Assembly (NCBI RefSeq): GCF_000369805.1
Contig: NZ_KB850224.1
Location: 1,916,262-1,980,261, forward strand
Origin: Acinetobacter sp. NIPH 2100
GTDB lineage: Bacteria > Pseudomonadota > Gammaproteobacteria > Pseudomonadales > Moraxellaceae
DNA: 64,000 bases
Direction: 5' to 3'
The position numbers and the translations under genes were made by a program. The number at the start of each line of letters is the position of its first letter. Position 1 is the first letter of the stretch. The notes under the pieces were generated by a model, which made no database searches, was not told the DNA's origin, and was given only the letters and a program-made list of their open reading frames with translations. Positions 34,963 to 43,510 of the stretch are shown here, one piece after another.

Positions 34963-34990
34963 AAAGGAATCTACAGTTGTAGATTCCTTT
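34963..34990 (-). terminator. partial terminator between hemophore and Slam genes
   Basis: AAAGGAATCTACA (34963-34975) and TGTAGATTCCTTT (34978-34990) form a perfect 13-bp stem with a 2-nt centre, followed on the minus strand by T residues. It sits between the hphA stop (34999) and the hsmA start (34916). Confidence 0.82.
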
Positions 34991-34998
34991 CGCTATAA

Positions 34999-35790
34999 TT
35001 AGTTCTTCGCACCGCCAAATGCAGTGTTATAAGAAACATTGTCAAATTTCGCGATACCCGCTAAAGCAGCAGCATTTGCACCAAAGAAATGTCCTTGAAC
35101 AATACCTGAGTCATTTAAGCCAGCTGTACCATTTGCAACTGCAAATCCGCTAAATGCAGCTGAACCTGGATTAAACGTCACACCATCAAGCGTTACGTTT
35201 GAAACGGTTGTACCTGTTCCAGCTAATGAACCTTCCAAAGTACCCGCACCGAAGTTTGCAGTAAAATTACCACTTAACAGATTGGCTGCCGAGCCGTTAA
35301 TCCCTGCAACGGTATACGTCGCAGTACCTGCAGTTGGTACTGTGGTATTGGTATTGTCACCTGCGTAATAAACCGTATGGCTTGCGCTTGCAGGTGTATC
35401 ACCCGCTTTCCACCATTCACCGAAATAAACTTCTTGCGTGCCGACTTGACCAAAATTAAAGTTACCTAAAGCACTATGTGAAGGCGGCATTGCCGATACA
35501 GGAATATGAGAGATATTAAATGTCTTGGTACCTACAGTGACATTCGTATTACTTGTGCCTTGCGCAGAAAATGCTTGCGCTAAACCTTTTAGTGAACTAA
35601 AGCCTGTAAAAGCGTTATATGGTGCACCTGCCGCCTGCACAGAAACTGCAGCTGCACCACCCGGATGACTAGCACTTGCTGCCGCACCGACTTTGATATT
35701 TGCTTCGTTACTAGAAGCACCTTCAATACCTGCATGAGCAAATACAGCAGAACATGCAACAAGACCGATGAACAGTTGAGAGATTTTCAT
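34999..35790 (-). CDS. hphA: Secreted hemophore, hemophilin-type (HphA-like)
   Basis: 263 residues with a clean signal peptide (MKISQLFIGLVACSAVFAHA) and a mature chain rich in Gly, Ala, Asn and Thr. A central part around 'ISHIPVSAMPPSHSALGNFNFG' and 'EVYFGEWWKAGD' has His residues suited to heme contact, and the second half ('SGNFTANFGAGTLEGSLAGTG', 'GIVQGHFFGANAAALAGIAKF') looks like the TbpB/hemophilin C-lobe barrel. The product should pass through the Slam encoded next and carry heme to the receptor encoded just upstream. Identification rests on cluster context and overall pattern. Confidence 0.82.
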   Translation of the reverse strand: MKISQLFIGLVACSAVFAHAGIEGASSNEANIKVGAAASASHPGGAAAVSVQAAGAPYNAFTGFSSLKGLAQAFSAQGTSNTNVTVGTKTFNISHIPVSAMPPSHSALGNFNFGQVGTQEVYFGEWWKAGDTPASASHTVYYAGDNTNTTVPTAGTATYTVAGINGSAANLLSGNFTANFGAGTLEGSLAGTGTTVSNVTLDGVTFNPGSAAFSGFAVANGTAGLNDSGIVQGHFFGANAAALAGIAKFDNVSYNTAFGGAKN

Positions 35791-35835
35791 TTATTGTTAC
35801 TCCATTTTTCTAAAGCTAAGTTATTGTTTCAATGA

Positions 35836-35855
35836 AGATAACGATATCGTTATCT
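35836..35855. promoter_or_regulatory. 20-bp perfect palindrome upstream of hphA (Fur-like)
   Basis: AGATAACGATATCGTTATCT reads the same on both strands. It contains GATAAC/GTTATC half-sites close to the Fur hexamer GATAAT and lies 46-65 bp before the hphA start, where a promoter operator would be. Confidence 0.55.
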
Positions 35856-35898
35856 ATTTAGTTGTATGAGCAGTTGGATCTATTACTACCCTTGATTT

Positions 35899-35932
35899 TG
35901 TAAATAATAATCATTCAAACTTATTATTTACA
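35899..35932. repeat. AT-rich 12-bp inverted repeat between hphR and hphA
   Basis: TGTAAATAATAA (35899-35910) and TTATTATTTACA (35921-35932), with a 10-nt loop, lie 45 bp after the receptor stop. It could be a weak transcript end or a second operator. Confidence 0.5.
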
Positions 35933-35976
35933 TCCATCTAATTCCCACTTTTTAAAAGAGGAAATTAAATTCTGTG

Positions 35977-38900
35977 TTAAAACTTAGTTGTCCAGCTGAC
36001 TTTTAGCGTGCGGCCTGGTGCAGCCATTGCACTCCGAGTGAGAGGATCGATATAGAATTGGTTTGAAAGGTTATTTCCAACAAATTCAACCGTGTTATAG
36101 GTATCGACTTGGTAGCGTGCATAAGCATCAAAAATCCAAGTATCATCCCAAGCCAGCGGTACGTTGAGGTAATAGCCTTTATTGATACCCGCATCGTTAT
36201 TCTTACGCAGCGGACTTTCATAGCCTTTGTAGAAGGTTGCTCGGGCACCCAGTTCCAATCTTTCATCTAGAAAACGTGCGCCTAACAAGGCATGTGCACT
36301 GAGTTCTGGTGTCGACATGGTGACGAGATAACCATTTGGAAAGCCATCATCGACACAGCGTTGGTAAGCATCACGGAATTGAATCCCCTGATCTGTTTGT
36401 ACAGTACCGCTGTTAATCATTTTATCGATGGCGCTATTGGTGTCACAGACTTCATTTTTGAGGTTATAAGCCAAACTTAAATCGGTAAAAAAAGCACCAT
36501 TATCAAAACGGCTTTGCAGTTCTAGGCCGGAAAGTTTTTGCTCATCCATATTGGTGAAAATCAGATTTTGATTTCGCTCAATCACGTTTTTGGTTTTGTT
36601 GTAGTAATACGCCAGTTTAATATCGGCATTTCGTGCTGAGCTTAACCAGTCACGCATGTCATAGACATAACCCACTTCATAATTAAACGCGTGTTCGGGT
36701 TTAATCGCTTGATATGGCATCATCGCAGAGAAACCGACTGTACTTTCAAATAAGCTGGGTAAGCGATACTCTTCTGCATAACGTACATAGAGCCGATTAT
36801 TATCAGTCAAATGAATGGATGCACCGAGCTGAGGTGCCCAGCCACTGTCTCTTACTTTCTGAGCAGACTCAATTGGAACCTGTTCAATCACTGCAGGACT
36901 CAGATTGCCATTGCCAGTAATCACATATTTTTGACCTAGAGCATTTAGTCGATCTAATACATTATCAGCCAAAGCCAAATGACCGTTTTCATCTGCCTTC
37001 CACGTGAGTGTATTTTTCAGTGTCCAAATCAGGTTATACAGCTGTGTTTCTGATGCAGGTACACTCTCTAACTTACCATCCCAGTCTGGATTTTTGGTGG
37101 CATAACGTTGTGAGAATCGGTCCAGCAGACGTTGCTGCTGAGCATTGTAACTTTCAGGCATCGTCACATATTCAAAGCTATATTCTTTGAGTTTACTTTT
37201 CTTGGTAAATAATGGGTTTAATGCAGGATCGCCCCCATCTCTCAAGGATTTATTTAAGAAATCATCAAAGGCCCAGTATGAGCGATAGCGCATACCCGCA
37301 TCAAAACTTAACCAAGAGGCAGGACGATAGTTAAAATTAAAATCAAAGGTTTTTTCTTCACGTCGTCCTGCTCGTGGTAAAGCCTGAAATAGACTATACA
37401 TTGGACCGTATTCACCATAGACATCATCAGAAGTCAGTTTTTCTTTTAAGAAACTGCCACCTAAGGTTAAATTAAGTTGGTCCGTTAATAGGGCTTTATT
37501 GCTGATATTAATGCCCTGACGGCGGTTGTCAGAATGGCTGATTGCCGTATTGATAATGCGATTGTCCCGAAAATCAATCGTCGTTGGCCAACCACCGCGT
37601 GTATAGGTTTGGCTTTCTGTATCGGTTTGCCAAATATTGGCATAGAAGTCGACCCACTGATTCGTTTCGGGTTTGAACTTATACTCCAAGCTATAGGCTT
37701 TGGAACGAATGTCACTGAGAGGCCACTGTGGTACACCAATTTCAGGTGTTAGCCCCCATTCAATTCGTGAAGGCATGATTTCACCAAATCTATTTTTGGT
37801 GTCTCGATAGGTCAATTTTAGGGCTTGGTCATCAGTTGGTCGATAGTTTGCTTTGAATAACCATGACTCCATCTGACTTGAGGTATTCGGAACTTCATCA
37901 CCTGGCTTATAGGAATGAGCAAAATAAGGAATAAAATCGAGACTATTACTTGGTTCTGCCCGTTTATAGTAGCCCGACCCATGCGTACCCGAAAAATAGT
38001 TGCCACGTTCACGAACCGCATAAACTGCCAATAAATCAAATTTATCCTGCTTCATTGCCAAGGCAAGTCGACCTGCTAGATCATCCCCCGAGAAGTTGGA
38101 GTTATCATTTTTAGTTCGGTTCTTCTTATAAATATCAGGGTCATACTGTTTGCCATCCACATTGTTCCAAGGGGTTGTATCATTATAATTCTTGCCAACC
38201 TTGCTCATGTCAGGAAGCGATGGGTCAATAGAGTTGGTTGAACCTTCTACTTTTAACTCTGCACCGAATGTTTTACCTGGGCGAACGATATCATCCGCTT
38301 CCAAGGTCTTGACCACAACACCACCACCCACTGAAGTTGTGGTATTTCGTTCTAACGATGGCCCTTTAATAACTTCAATGCCAGCAATCAAATTAGGGTC
38401 GATGTAATTTCGGTTATTCACGCCATTATAGCCGCGCCATACTGCAATCGACTGCTCAGTGCCATCGATGGTCAATGGAACGCGACCTACACCCTGTACG
38501 CCACGAACACTCGGATCCAATGCGCCACTATTTCGGGCATCACCGCTATAAACGCCAACCATACCTTGTAAAACATCGGCAGGATTGGTGCCTTTAAAGC
38601 GTTCAATATAGTCTTTTCCTGCATAGACTGAAGAGCGATTGGCATCATAAACTCTGTTGCTGCCCTGAGTATCACGATCTTCTTGACCATAAACAACAAG
38701 TGGGGTCAAACGAACTGAAACCTCATCATCCTGAGTCGGTACAGACGCTGTCTTGTTTGGAACTGTAGTTGTAGCAACGGACGCGGTATTGGCATGTTGA
38801 GTGGTTTTTTTCGCCAGAGTGTAACCTTGTCCCACTTTTACTGCATAAAATGTTGAAGATGCTAAAATATGTTGGAAGCCTTGTTCTATTGCATAGTTTC

Positions 38901-39162
38901 CTTTTAAACCAGAACTGTATTGCCCTTTTAGCTGCTGGGCATCAATTGCAATAGCGGTACCAGATTGTTCAGCAAATTGATTCAAGACATTGGCTAAGGT
39001 TCCCGCTGAGATATCGTAGGTTTTTATCCCAACTGTTTCAGCATAAGCCTGTTGTAAAGGCAAAGTTAAGCCACCAATACAAACTGTATGTATCGCAAAT
39101 GCGAGTGTCGAAAATCGAAATAAGTTCCGATTTTGCATTTGACCCTTTACAACTTTCTTCAT
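35977..39162 (-). CDS. hphR: TonB-dependent heme/hemophore receptor with N-terminal signalling domain (HphR-like)
   Basis: About 1061 residues from ATG 39162 (GGGGCGG upstream); an in-frame start at 39195 is less likely. After a signal peptide comes an STN (secretin/TonB N-terminal) domain ('TYDISAGTLANVLNQFAEQSGTAIAI'), then a plug ('YIERFKGTNPADVLQGMVGVYSGD', 'DPSVRGVQGVGRVPLTIDGTEQ') and a large barrel ending 'GRTLKVSWTTKF'. The STN domain talks to FecR, so the receptor both imports its ligand and signals. It lies between FecR and the hemophore gene, which points to heme or heme-hemophore as ligand. Confidence 0.88.
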   Translation of the reverse strand: MKKVVKGQMQNRNLFRFSTLAFAIHTVCIGGLTLPLQQAYAETVGIKTYDISAGTLANVLNQFAEQSGTAIAIDAQQLKGQYSSGLKGNYAIEQGFQHILASSTFYAVKVGQGYTLAKKTTQHANTASVATTTVPNKTASVPTQDDEVSVRLTPLVVYGQEDRDTQGSNRVYDANRSSVYAGKDYIERFKGTNPADVLQGMVGVYSGDARNSGALDPSVRGVQGVGRVPLTIDGTEQSIAVWRGYNGVNNRNYIDPNLIAGIEVIKGPSLERNTTTSVGGGVVVKTLEADDIVRPGKTFGAELKVEGSTNSIDPSLPDMSKVGKNYNDTTPWNNVDGKQYDPDIYKKNRTKNDNSNFSGDDLAGRLALAMKQDKFDLLAVYAVRERGNYFSGTHGSGYYKRAEPSNSLDFIPYFAHSYKPGDEVPNTSSQMESWLFKANYRPTDDQALKLTYRDTKNRFGEIMPSRIEWGLTPEIGVPQWPLSDIRSKAYSLEYKFKPETNQWVDFYANIWQTDTESQTYTRGGWPTTIDFRDNRIINTAISHSDNRRQGINISNKALLTDQLNLTLGGSFLKEKLTSDDVYGEYGPMYSLFQALPRAGRREEKTFDFNFNYRPASWLSFDAGMRYRSYWAFDDFLNKSLRDGGDPALNPLFTKKSKLKEYSFEYVTMPESYNAQQQRLLDRFSQRYATKNPDWDGKLESVPASETQLYNLIWTLKNTLTWKADENGHLALADNVLDRLNALGQKYVITGNGNLSPAVIEQVPIESAQKVRDSGWAPQLGASIHLTDNNRLYVRYAEEYRLPSLFESTVGFSAMMPYQAIKPEHAFNYEVGYVYDMRDWLSSARNADIKLAYYYNKTKNVIERNQNLIFTNMDEQKLSGLELQSRFDNGAFFTDLSLAYNLKNEVCDTNSAIDKMINSGTVQTDQGIQFRDAYQRCVDDGFPNGYLVTMSTPELSAHALLGARFLDERLELGARATFYKGYESPLRKNNDAGINKGYYLNVPLAWDDTWIFDAYARYQVDTYNTVEFVGNNLSNQFYIDPLTRSAMAAPGRTLKVSWTTKF

Positions 39163-39340
39163 TTTGCCGCCCCAGTAAATAGAAATAAGAATCATTCAAT
39201 ATGTTTGAATAAAATGATCCAAATTTATTGCTTCTACTTACTATGACGAACAGCTTTGAAAAAAGTGGAACCTAAATTTAAAAAAAATTAAAAAATTTTT
39301 TAAAATTTATTCATTTTGGATATGAAAATACAGGATTTTT

Positions 39341-40348
39341 TTATTTTTTTAATGAAATAACAATGAGATATGGTGTAACTTGATATACCTTTAAGTTGGG
39401 AAATACAGTTGCTAATAATTTAAGTGCATCCTGTGTTTGATCTAATGGCAACACAGCATTCACTTGGATGTCGTGTAGTACTTCGGCATTAAACAAGATT
39501 TTGCCTTTATAATTTTGATCTAATTCTTTTAACACCTGATCAAGCGGTAAATCCTCTACCATCAATTGATGTTTATTCCATTTTTGTTGTTCATTATAAA
39601 TATTCAGTGCGGGTAATGATTGCACGCCATTTTGATTCATACTGACGGCTTGCCCTGCATTGACTATCACCTGCTGAGTTGTATAACCATGTGCTGTAGA
39701 CTGTACACGTACTCGCGAGTGCAACATTTTTAACTCTGTTGCTGAAGGCGTAAAAGCCACGCTAAAAGCTGTTCCAAGTGCTTGAATCTGCCCATGTTTG
39801 GTTTTGACTAAAAACGGTCGATTCGGATCTTTGGCAACATCAACATAGACTTGCCCTTGAACCAATTCAACCACTCTTTGCTTTGCCTGAAAATCAATAT
39901 TGACTGCACTTTTCCCCCGCAGAATTAAGCGAGAGCCATCTTGTAAGGTTTGTGTTGTCCATTGTGCTGAATCGCTGCGAACATCAGCGCTTAGATAGGC
40001 AATAGAAGTATCAGATACATACAGAGAACTGCCGCTGACGATAACGAATGCAATGGCAAATGCACTTCCTGCACGAACATGTTTATATATTTTTGCAGAT
40101 CCAAAACCTGCTTTGAGTGCTGATTTAACAACTTTTTTATGCTGTGGTGTTTGAGACACCTTTTGAATCGAGCGAATACACTGTTCAATATCCGCTGCAA
40201 TTTTTTGATGCTGCTGACTGTTCTGCTTCCACTGATTAAATTTTAATTGTGCATTTTCGCGGGTCGATTCATCATCTGAACTTAATTGCACAATCCATAA
40301 TGCCGCCTCCTCGACCAATTGATTGTGATCTTGTTTATCGATAGCCAT
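39341..40348 (-). CDS. FecR-type anti-sigma/sigma-regulator membrane protein
   Basis: 335 residues. The cytoplasmic N-terminus carries the DUF4880 pattern ('EEAALWIVQLSSDDESTRENAQLKFNQWK'), a single helix lies near residues 90-110 ('AFAIAFVIVSGSSLYVS'), and the periplasmic part has the FecR domain ('VELVQGQVYVDVAKDPNRPFLVKTKHGQIQALGTAFSV') and a C-terminal secretin-like piece that should contact the STN domain of the receptor. Its ATG follows the sigma stop directly (TAAATG), so they are co-translated. Confidence 0.9.
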   Translation of the reverse strand: MAIDKQDHNQLVEEAALWIVQLSSDDESTRENAQLKFNQWKQNSQQHQKIAADIEQCIRSIQKVSQTPQHKKVVKSALKAGFGSAKIYKHVRAGSAFAIAFVIVSGSSLYVSDTSIAYLSADVRSDSAQWTTQTLQDGSRLILRGKSAVNIDFQAKQRVVELVQGQVYVDVAKDPNRPFLVKTKHGQIQALGTAFSVAFTPSATELKMLHSRVRVQSTAHGYTTQQVIVNAGQAVSMNQNGVQSLPALNIYNEQQKWNKHQLMVEDLPLDQVLKELDQNYKGKILFNAEVLHDIQVNAVLPLDQTQDALKLLATVFPNLKVYQVTPYLIVISLKK

Positions 40349-40876
40349 TTAGATGCTGACATCCATATCTAGTCGTGTTTGATAACAGCGTATTAAACAG
40401 CTTGCCAGATATTTTTGAATCATTTTGGTCGAAACGCCCAGTTGCTCTGCGATTTCTTTATGGGTATAGCCTTCTAGATAATGCAAGATAAATGCTTGTT
40501 GTGCTTTTGCAGAAACATCTTCCAAAGCTTTACAAAGTTGGTCAAGTGCCTGAATGATTTGCATTTGATCTTCTGGTGAAGCAACCACATCCAGCATGTA
40601 TTCCATCTGGCTCAAACCATCTAAATAGGCTTGTTCAATGCGTTTGCGACGTACTTGGTCAATAAGTAAGTTTTTTGCAATAGAAGTCAGATAAGCACGT
40701 GGTTCTTTAATCCCCAACAACTCATCACGTGTTTGCAGTAATTTGATAAAGGTGTCCTGCACCAGATCTGCGGCTTGCTCAGTGTTGCCTATTTTTTGTC
40801 TCAACCATTGATGAAGCCAGCCTCTATGGTTTCTGTATAACTGATCTACAAGCATAGGGGTTTTGTTCACAATCAT
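40349..40876 (-). CDS. FecI-type ECF sigma factor
   Basis: About 175 residues from ATG 40876 (TTG 40885 and ATG 40855 are alternatives). Region 2 reads 'TEQAADLVQDTFIKLLQTRDELLGIKEPRAYLTSIAKNLLIDQVRRK' and region 4 'AFILHYLEGYTHKEIAEQLGVSTKMIQKYL'. FecI-type factors are held by FecR until the receptor binds its ligand, then transcribe the receptor gene. A perfect Fur box directly upstream makes its own synthesis iron-controlled. Confidence 0.92.
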   Translation of the reverse strand: MIVNKTPMLVDQLYRNHRGWLHQWLRQKIGNTEQAADLVQDTFIKLLQTRDELLGIKEPRAYLTSIAKNLLIDQVRRKRIEQAYLDGLSQMEYMLDVVASPEDQMQIIQALDQLCKALEDVSAKAQQAFILHYLEGYTHKEIAEQLGVSTKMIQKYLASCLIRCYQTRLDMDVSI

Positions 40877-40899
40877 CTGACTCAAAACAAAGTGTAATC

Positions 40900-40920
40900 A
40901 AATGATAATAATTATCATTT
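40900..40920 (-). promoter_or_regulatory. perfect Fur box of the heme cluster
   Basis: The core AATGATAATAATTATCATT, flanked by one more matching base each side, forms a 21-bp palindrome. It lies 24 bp upstream of the preferred sigma-factor ATG and only 15 bp upstream of the alternative TTG at 40885. Strong iron repression is expected. Confidence 0.93.
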
Positions 40921-41022
40921 ATAAAATCAAGAAAGAATCGTACAAACTTTTGTTGACTGTTATTTTTATAAGCACATTTTTTATATTCCATTGCTCAAAA
41001 GCGTAATGCTGAAAATTATAAA

Positions 41023-41880
41023 TTATTGATTTAACAGTGCTTCTATCCACACGATCAGTTCATGCATATGCCGATTTCTACGCTTTAATTGTTCCTTGTT
41101 TGGTATGTAATAACACAATTCTGATTGCACGCATTTAGTTGACAGTGGCTGGATCAATTTCGCCTGAATTAATCGACTGACCAAGGTACTAGAACAAAAT
41201 ACCCAGCCATTGGCCATTAAGGCTTCTTGAATACCGAAAATTTCTTGGTCAAAGTGATGCAGGCTGATCTTTTTACCATTCAAAGAATTGTGGTCAAGCC
41301 ATGTTTGTAATGGTGGCTTAGGCAAGGTTTTATTTTTCCATTCAGTGCTAAACAGCGTAATCGGCTGCTTCAACCTACTCTCTTTATGCAACCCTACGGC
41401 GGCAAATACATTAAATGACTCATATTTAATAATGTCCGTTGGGGAAACGGATGCAACAGCCCCATAGCGGATGGGAAGTGCAGACAAATGGTTTTCCAGA
41501 TTTTCCCCTGTTGAAATTTCAAGCGCGATCTCTGGATAAAGTTGTGAAAAGGTCTGCATGGCTGGAATCAAGATCATTGCAGCCAAGGATGAAGTTGTGG
41601 TGATCTTAATCACTCTTCCCGCTGTACTCACCTCTTCTAATGCGTCTTCAATCGTTCGAAATCCCTTAGAAATGGCGATCGCTAATTTTTCACCTGTTTC
41701 AGTTAAGCTGATTTTTCGAACCTGCCGATAAAATAAATCAACGTTTAAGCGACTTTCTAAATTACTCACGTGATGAGAAATAGCAGTTGGTGTAAGTGAT
41801 AGTTCTTCAGCAGCCAATTTGAAACTCCCTAAACGGGCTGCAGATTCAAATGCTTTCAATGCTTGTAAAGAAACCTGCAT
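41023..41880 (-). CDS. LysR-family regulator (GcvA-like) divergent from azoR
   Basis: 285 residues: the N-terminal helix-turn-helix 'LQALKAFESAARLGSFKLAAEELSLTPTAISHHVSNLE' is typical of GcvA/AmpR-type LysR proteins, followed by 'VDLFYRQVRKISLTETG' and an effector domain. It faces the azoreductase gene across 127 bp and is probably its regulator. The inducer is unknown; quinones or electrophiles would be usual for such pairs. Confidence 0.9.
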   Translation of the reverse strand: MQVSLQALKAFESAARLGSFKLAAEELSLTPTAISHHVSNLESRLNVDLFYRQVRKISLTETGEKLAIAISKGFRTIEDALEEVSTAGRVIKITTTSSLAAMILIPAMQTFSQLYPEIALEISTGENLENHLSALPIRYGAVASVSPTDIIKYESFNVFAAVGLHKESRLKQPITLFSTEWKNKTLPKPPLQTWLDHNSLNGKKISLHHFDQEIFGIQEALMANGWVFCSSTLVSRLIQAKLIQPLSTKCVQSELCYYIPNKEQLKRRNRHMHELIVWIEALLNQ

Positions 41881-41912
41881 AGGTTTTGGCCCCCCGAGTT
41901 TAAGTTTATAGC

Positions 41913-41925
41913 TGAGTTAAACTCA
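41913..41925. promoter_or_regulatory. candidate LysR operator (TGAGTT-A-AACTCA)
   Basis: A perfect 13-bp dyad with T-N11-A form lies 33 bp before the LysR start and 83 bp before azoR, a normal place for the autoregulatory site of a divergent LysR pair. Confidence 0.5.
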
Positions 41926-42007
41926 TTCATAACCCTGATTTACTCATTTGTCCAGTCAGTAAGATGCTTTTAAGATGACCTTATCTTGAACAGGTTGAGT
42001 ACTCAAA

Positions 42008-42712
42008 ATGAAAACTGTATTACATATTGATGCCAGTGTCCGAGCGGTTTTTAATCCCAATCCAGCTCATAATTCAATTTCAAAAAGTATTGCACATCGT
42101 TTTATCAGTGCATTGCAAAGCCAAGGTATGATAGATGAATATATTTATCGGGATGTCGGAATGAATCCACCTGCTTTTATTAACCAAGACTGGATTGGTG
42201 CTGTTTTTACACCAGAGGAGAAAAGAACAGCTGAGCAAAAAGAAATCTTATCCTTATCTGATCAATTGATTGTCGAGCTGTTTGCTGCAAATACCATTGT
42301 GATTGCCTCACCGATGTATAACTATGGTATGCCTGCTCACTTAAAAGCATGGTTTGACCAAATTATCCGTATTAATAAAACGTTTGACTTTGACCTCACC
42401 CGTGGTGATTTTCCCTTAAAGCCATTACTTTCAGGCAAAACACTCGTCGTGATTACATCGAGTGGTGAGTTTGGTTTTGAAGAAGACGGTATTCGGGCTG
42501 AGATGGGACATTTACGACCGCATTTACGGACACTGAGTAAATATCTAGGCGTTGAGCAGATATATGAAATTGTGTCTGAGTATCAAGAGTTTGGTGATAC
42601 TCGCCATCAAAAATCTTTAGAAAATGCATTTGACCGAGCAGAAACACTTGCATTAGAGCTAGCACGTTCTCAGCGACAAAATACGCAAATGCATGCGGAA
42701 TATGACGCGTAG
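42008..42712 (+). CDS. azoR: FMN-dependent NADH-azoreductase / NAD(P)H quinone reductase (AzoR-like)
   Basis: 234 residues, flavodoxin-like fold: 'VLHIDASVRAVFNPNPAHNSISKSIAHRFISAL', the FMN loop 'IASPMYNYGMPAHLKAWFDQIIRINKTF', 'KTLVVITSSGEFGFEEDG' and 'LRPHLRTLSKYLGVEQIYEI'. AzoR-type enzymes carry out two-electron reduction of quinones and azo compounds using NAD(P)H. It is followed by two hairpins (42732-42783) that should end its transcript. Confidence 0.9.
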   Translation: MKTVLHIDASVRAVFNPNPAHNSISKSIAHRFISALQSQGMIDEYIYRDVGMNPPAFINQDWIGAVFTPEEKRTAEQKEILSLSDQLIVELFAANTIVIASPMYNYGMPAHLKAWFDQIIRINKTFDFDLTRGDFPLKPLLSGKTLVVITSSGEFGFEEDGIRAEMGHLRPHLRTLSKYLGVEQIYEIVSEYQEFGDTRHQKSLENAFDRAETLALELARSQRQNTQMHAEYDA

Positions 42713-42731
42713 TGGCATCTAAAATGAGTAC

Positions 42732-42783
42732 AGCAGCGATGTGCTGCTTTGATGAATAAAGTGATTTTTGAATCACTTTATTC
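42732..42783 (+). terminator. tandem hairpins after azoR
   Basis: AGCAGC/GCTGCT (42732-42748) is followed by TTT, and then a perfect 13-bp stem GAATAAAGTGATT (42754-42766) / AATCACTTTATTC (42771-42783) with a TTTG tetraloop. They should end transcription from azoR and perhaps also from the opposite side. Confidence 0.7.
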
Positions 42784-42820
42784 GGTCTTTTATTCATCGA
42801 TAGGATTTATTGTTTATTGT

Positions 42821-43418
42821 TTATTGTTTTTTGTTTAAAGCATCAATAATCGCAATTGCTGTAACACGTGCTGAAAACGGATTTTGCCCAGTAATCAAAT
42901 TATGATCTCTAACTACATTCGGTACAAAAGGAATAAATTTTCTTTCATAATGCGCCCCACGCTGTTTCGCCAGCTCTTCAGCGTTATAAGGAACTTTCTT
43001 CGCTACACCAGCCAACACTTCTTCACACCATGCCACCTTTCTCATAAATATTTTTGGTGATGTCCTGCAATTCAGCATTGTCCAGAAAGTCCCACATCAC
43101 ACCATGGCCACCTGTGTAATAAATGACATCATAATCTTGCCAATTGATTTCAGAGGGTTTTTTGGTTGTTTCGAGTAATTGCATAAATGCAGGATCATTT
43201 TTACGTTTTAATACAGAGGCATCAGCAACGAAACGTTCTAATGATTTAGGTTCAATCGGAGAATGGCCACCCAAAGGACTGACAATATCCTGAAAATAAT
43301 TTTGCTTTTCGAACTCGTCATAGGCATGAGTCAACTCACCCAACCACAGTCCTGTTGGTCGATGAATTCCTTTATATTCAGAGACATTGGTTACAACATG
43401 CAGAATACGCTTTGACAT
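42821..43418 (-). pseudogene. Broken DJ-1/PfpI-family gene with loss of the catalytic Cys segment
   Basis: The N-terminal part (43418 to about 43023, 'MSKRILHVVTNVSEYKGIHRPTGLWLGELTHAYDEF' to 'YYTGGHGVMWDFLDNAELQDITKNIYEKGG') and C-terminal part ('EEVLAGVAKKVPYNAEELAKQRGAHYERKFIPF' to 'ITGQNPFSARVTAIAIIDAL') are in different frames. Compared with the intact paralogue at 44047, the stretch holding the nucleophile ('AVCHG') and about 30 residues after it are missing at the junction near 43030-43045. Sequence elsewhere is well kept, so the damage looks recent. A MerR-type promoter is intact upstream. Confidence 0.85.
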
Positions 43419-43464
43419 CTTTCACCTCGGCTATTTGATTTATTTTTAATCTTGCTTTTGCATC

Positions 43465-43495
43465 ACTATAAGCTTAAAGTTTGCTTTAATGTCAA
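43465..43495 (-). promoter_or_regulatory. MerR-type promoter (site a), before the DJ-1 pseudogene
   Basis: On minus: -35 TTGACA (43490-43495), a 19-bp spacer holding TTAAAG-CAAA-CTTTAA, and -10 TATAGT (43465-43470). The stretched 19-bp spacer with a central dyad is the hallmark of MerR-activated promoters. It lies in the gap shared with the divergent merR gene. Confidence 0.85.
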
Positions 43496-43510
43496 GAGAA
43501 AAATCAGTCA

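Noticed and set aside
42806..42832. Short TTTATTG heptamer repeats
   Set aside because: Three to four units only, AT-rich, at the tail of a pseudogene; no sign of a larger repeat array.
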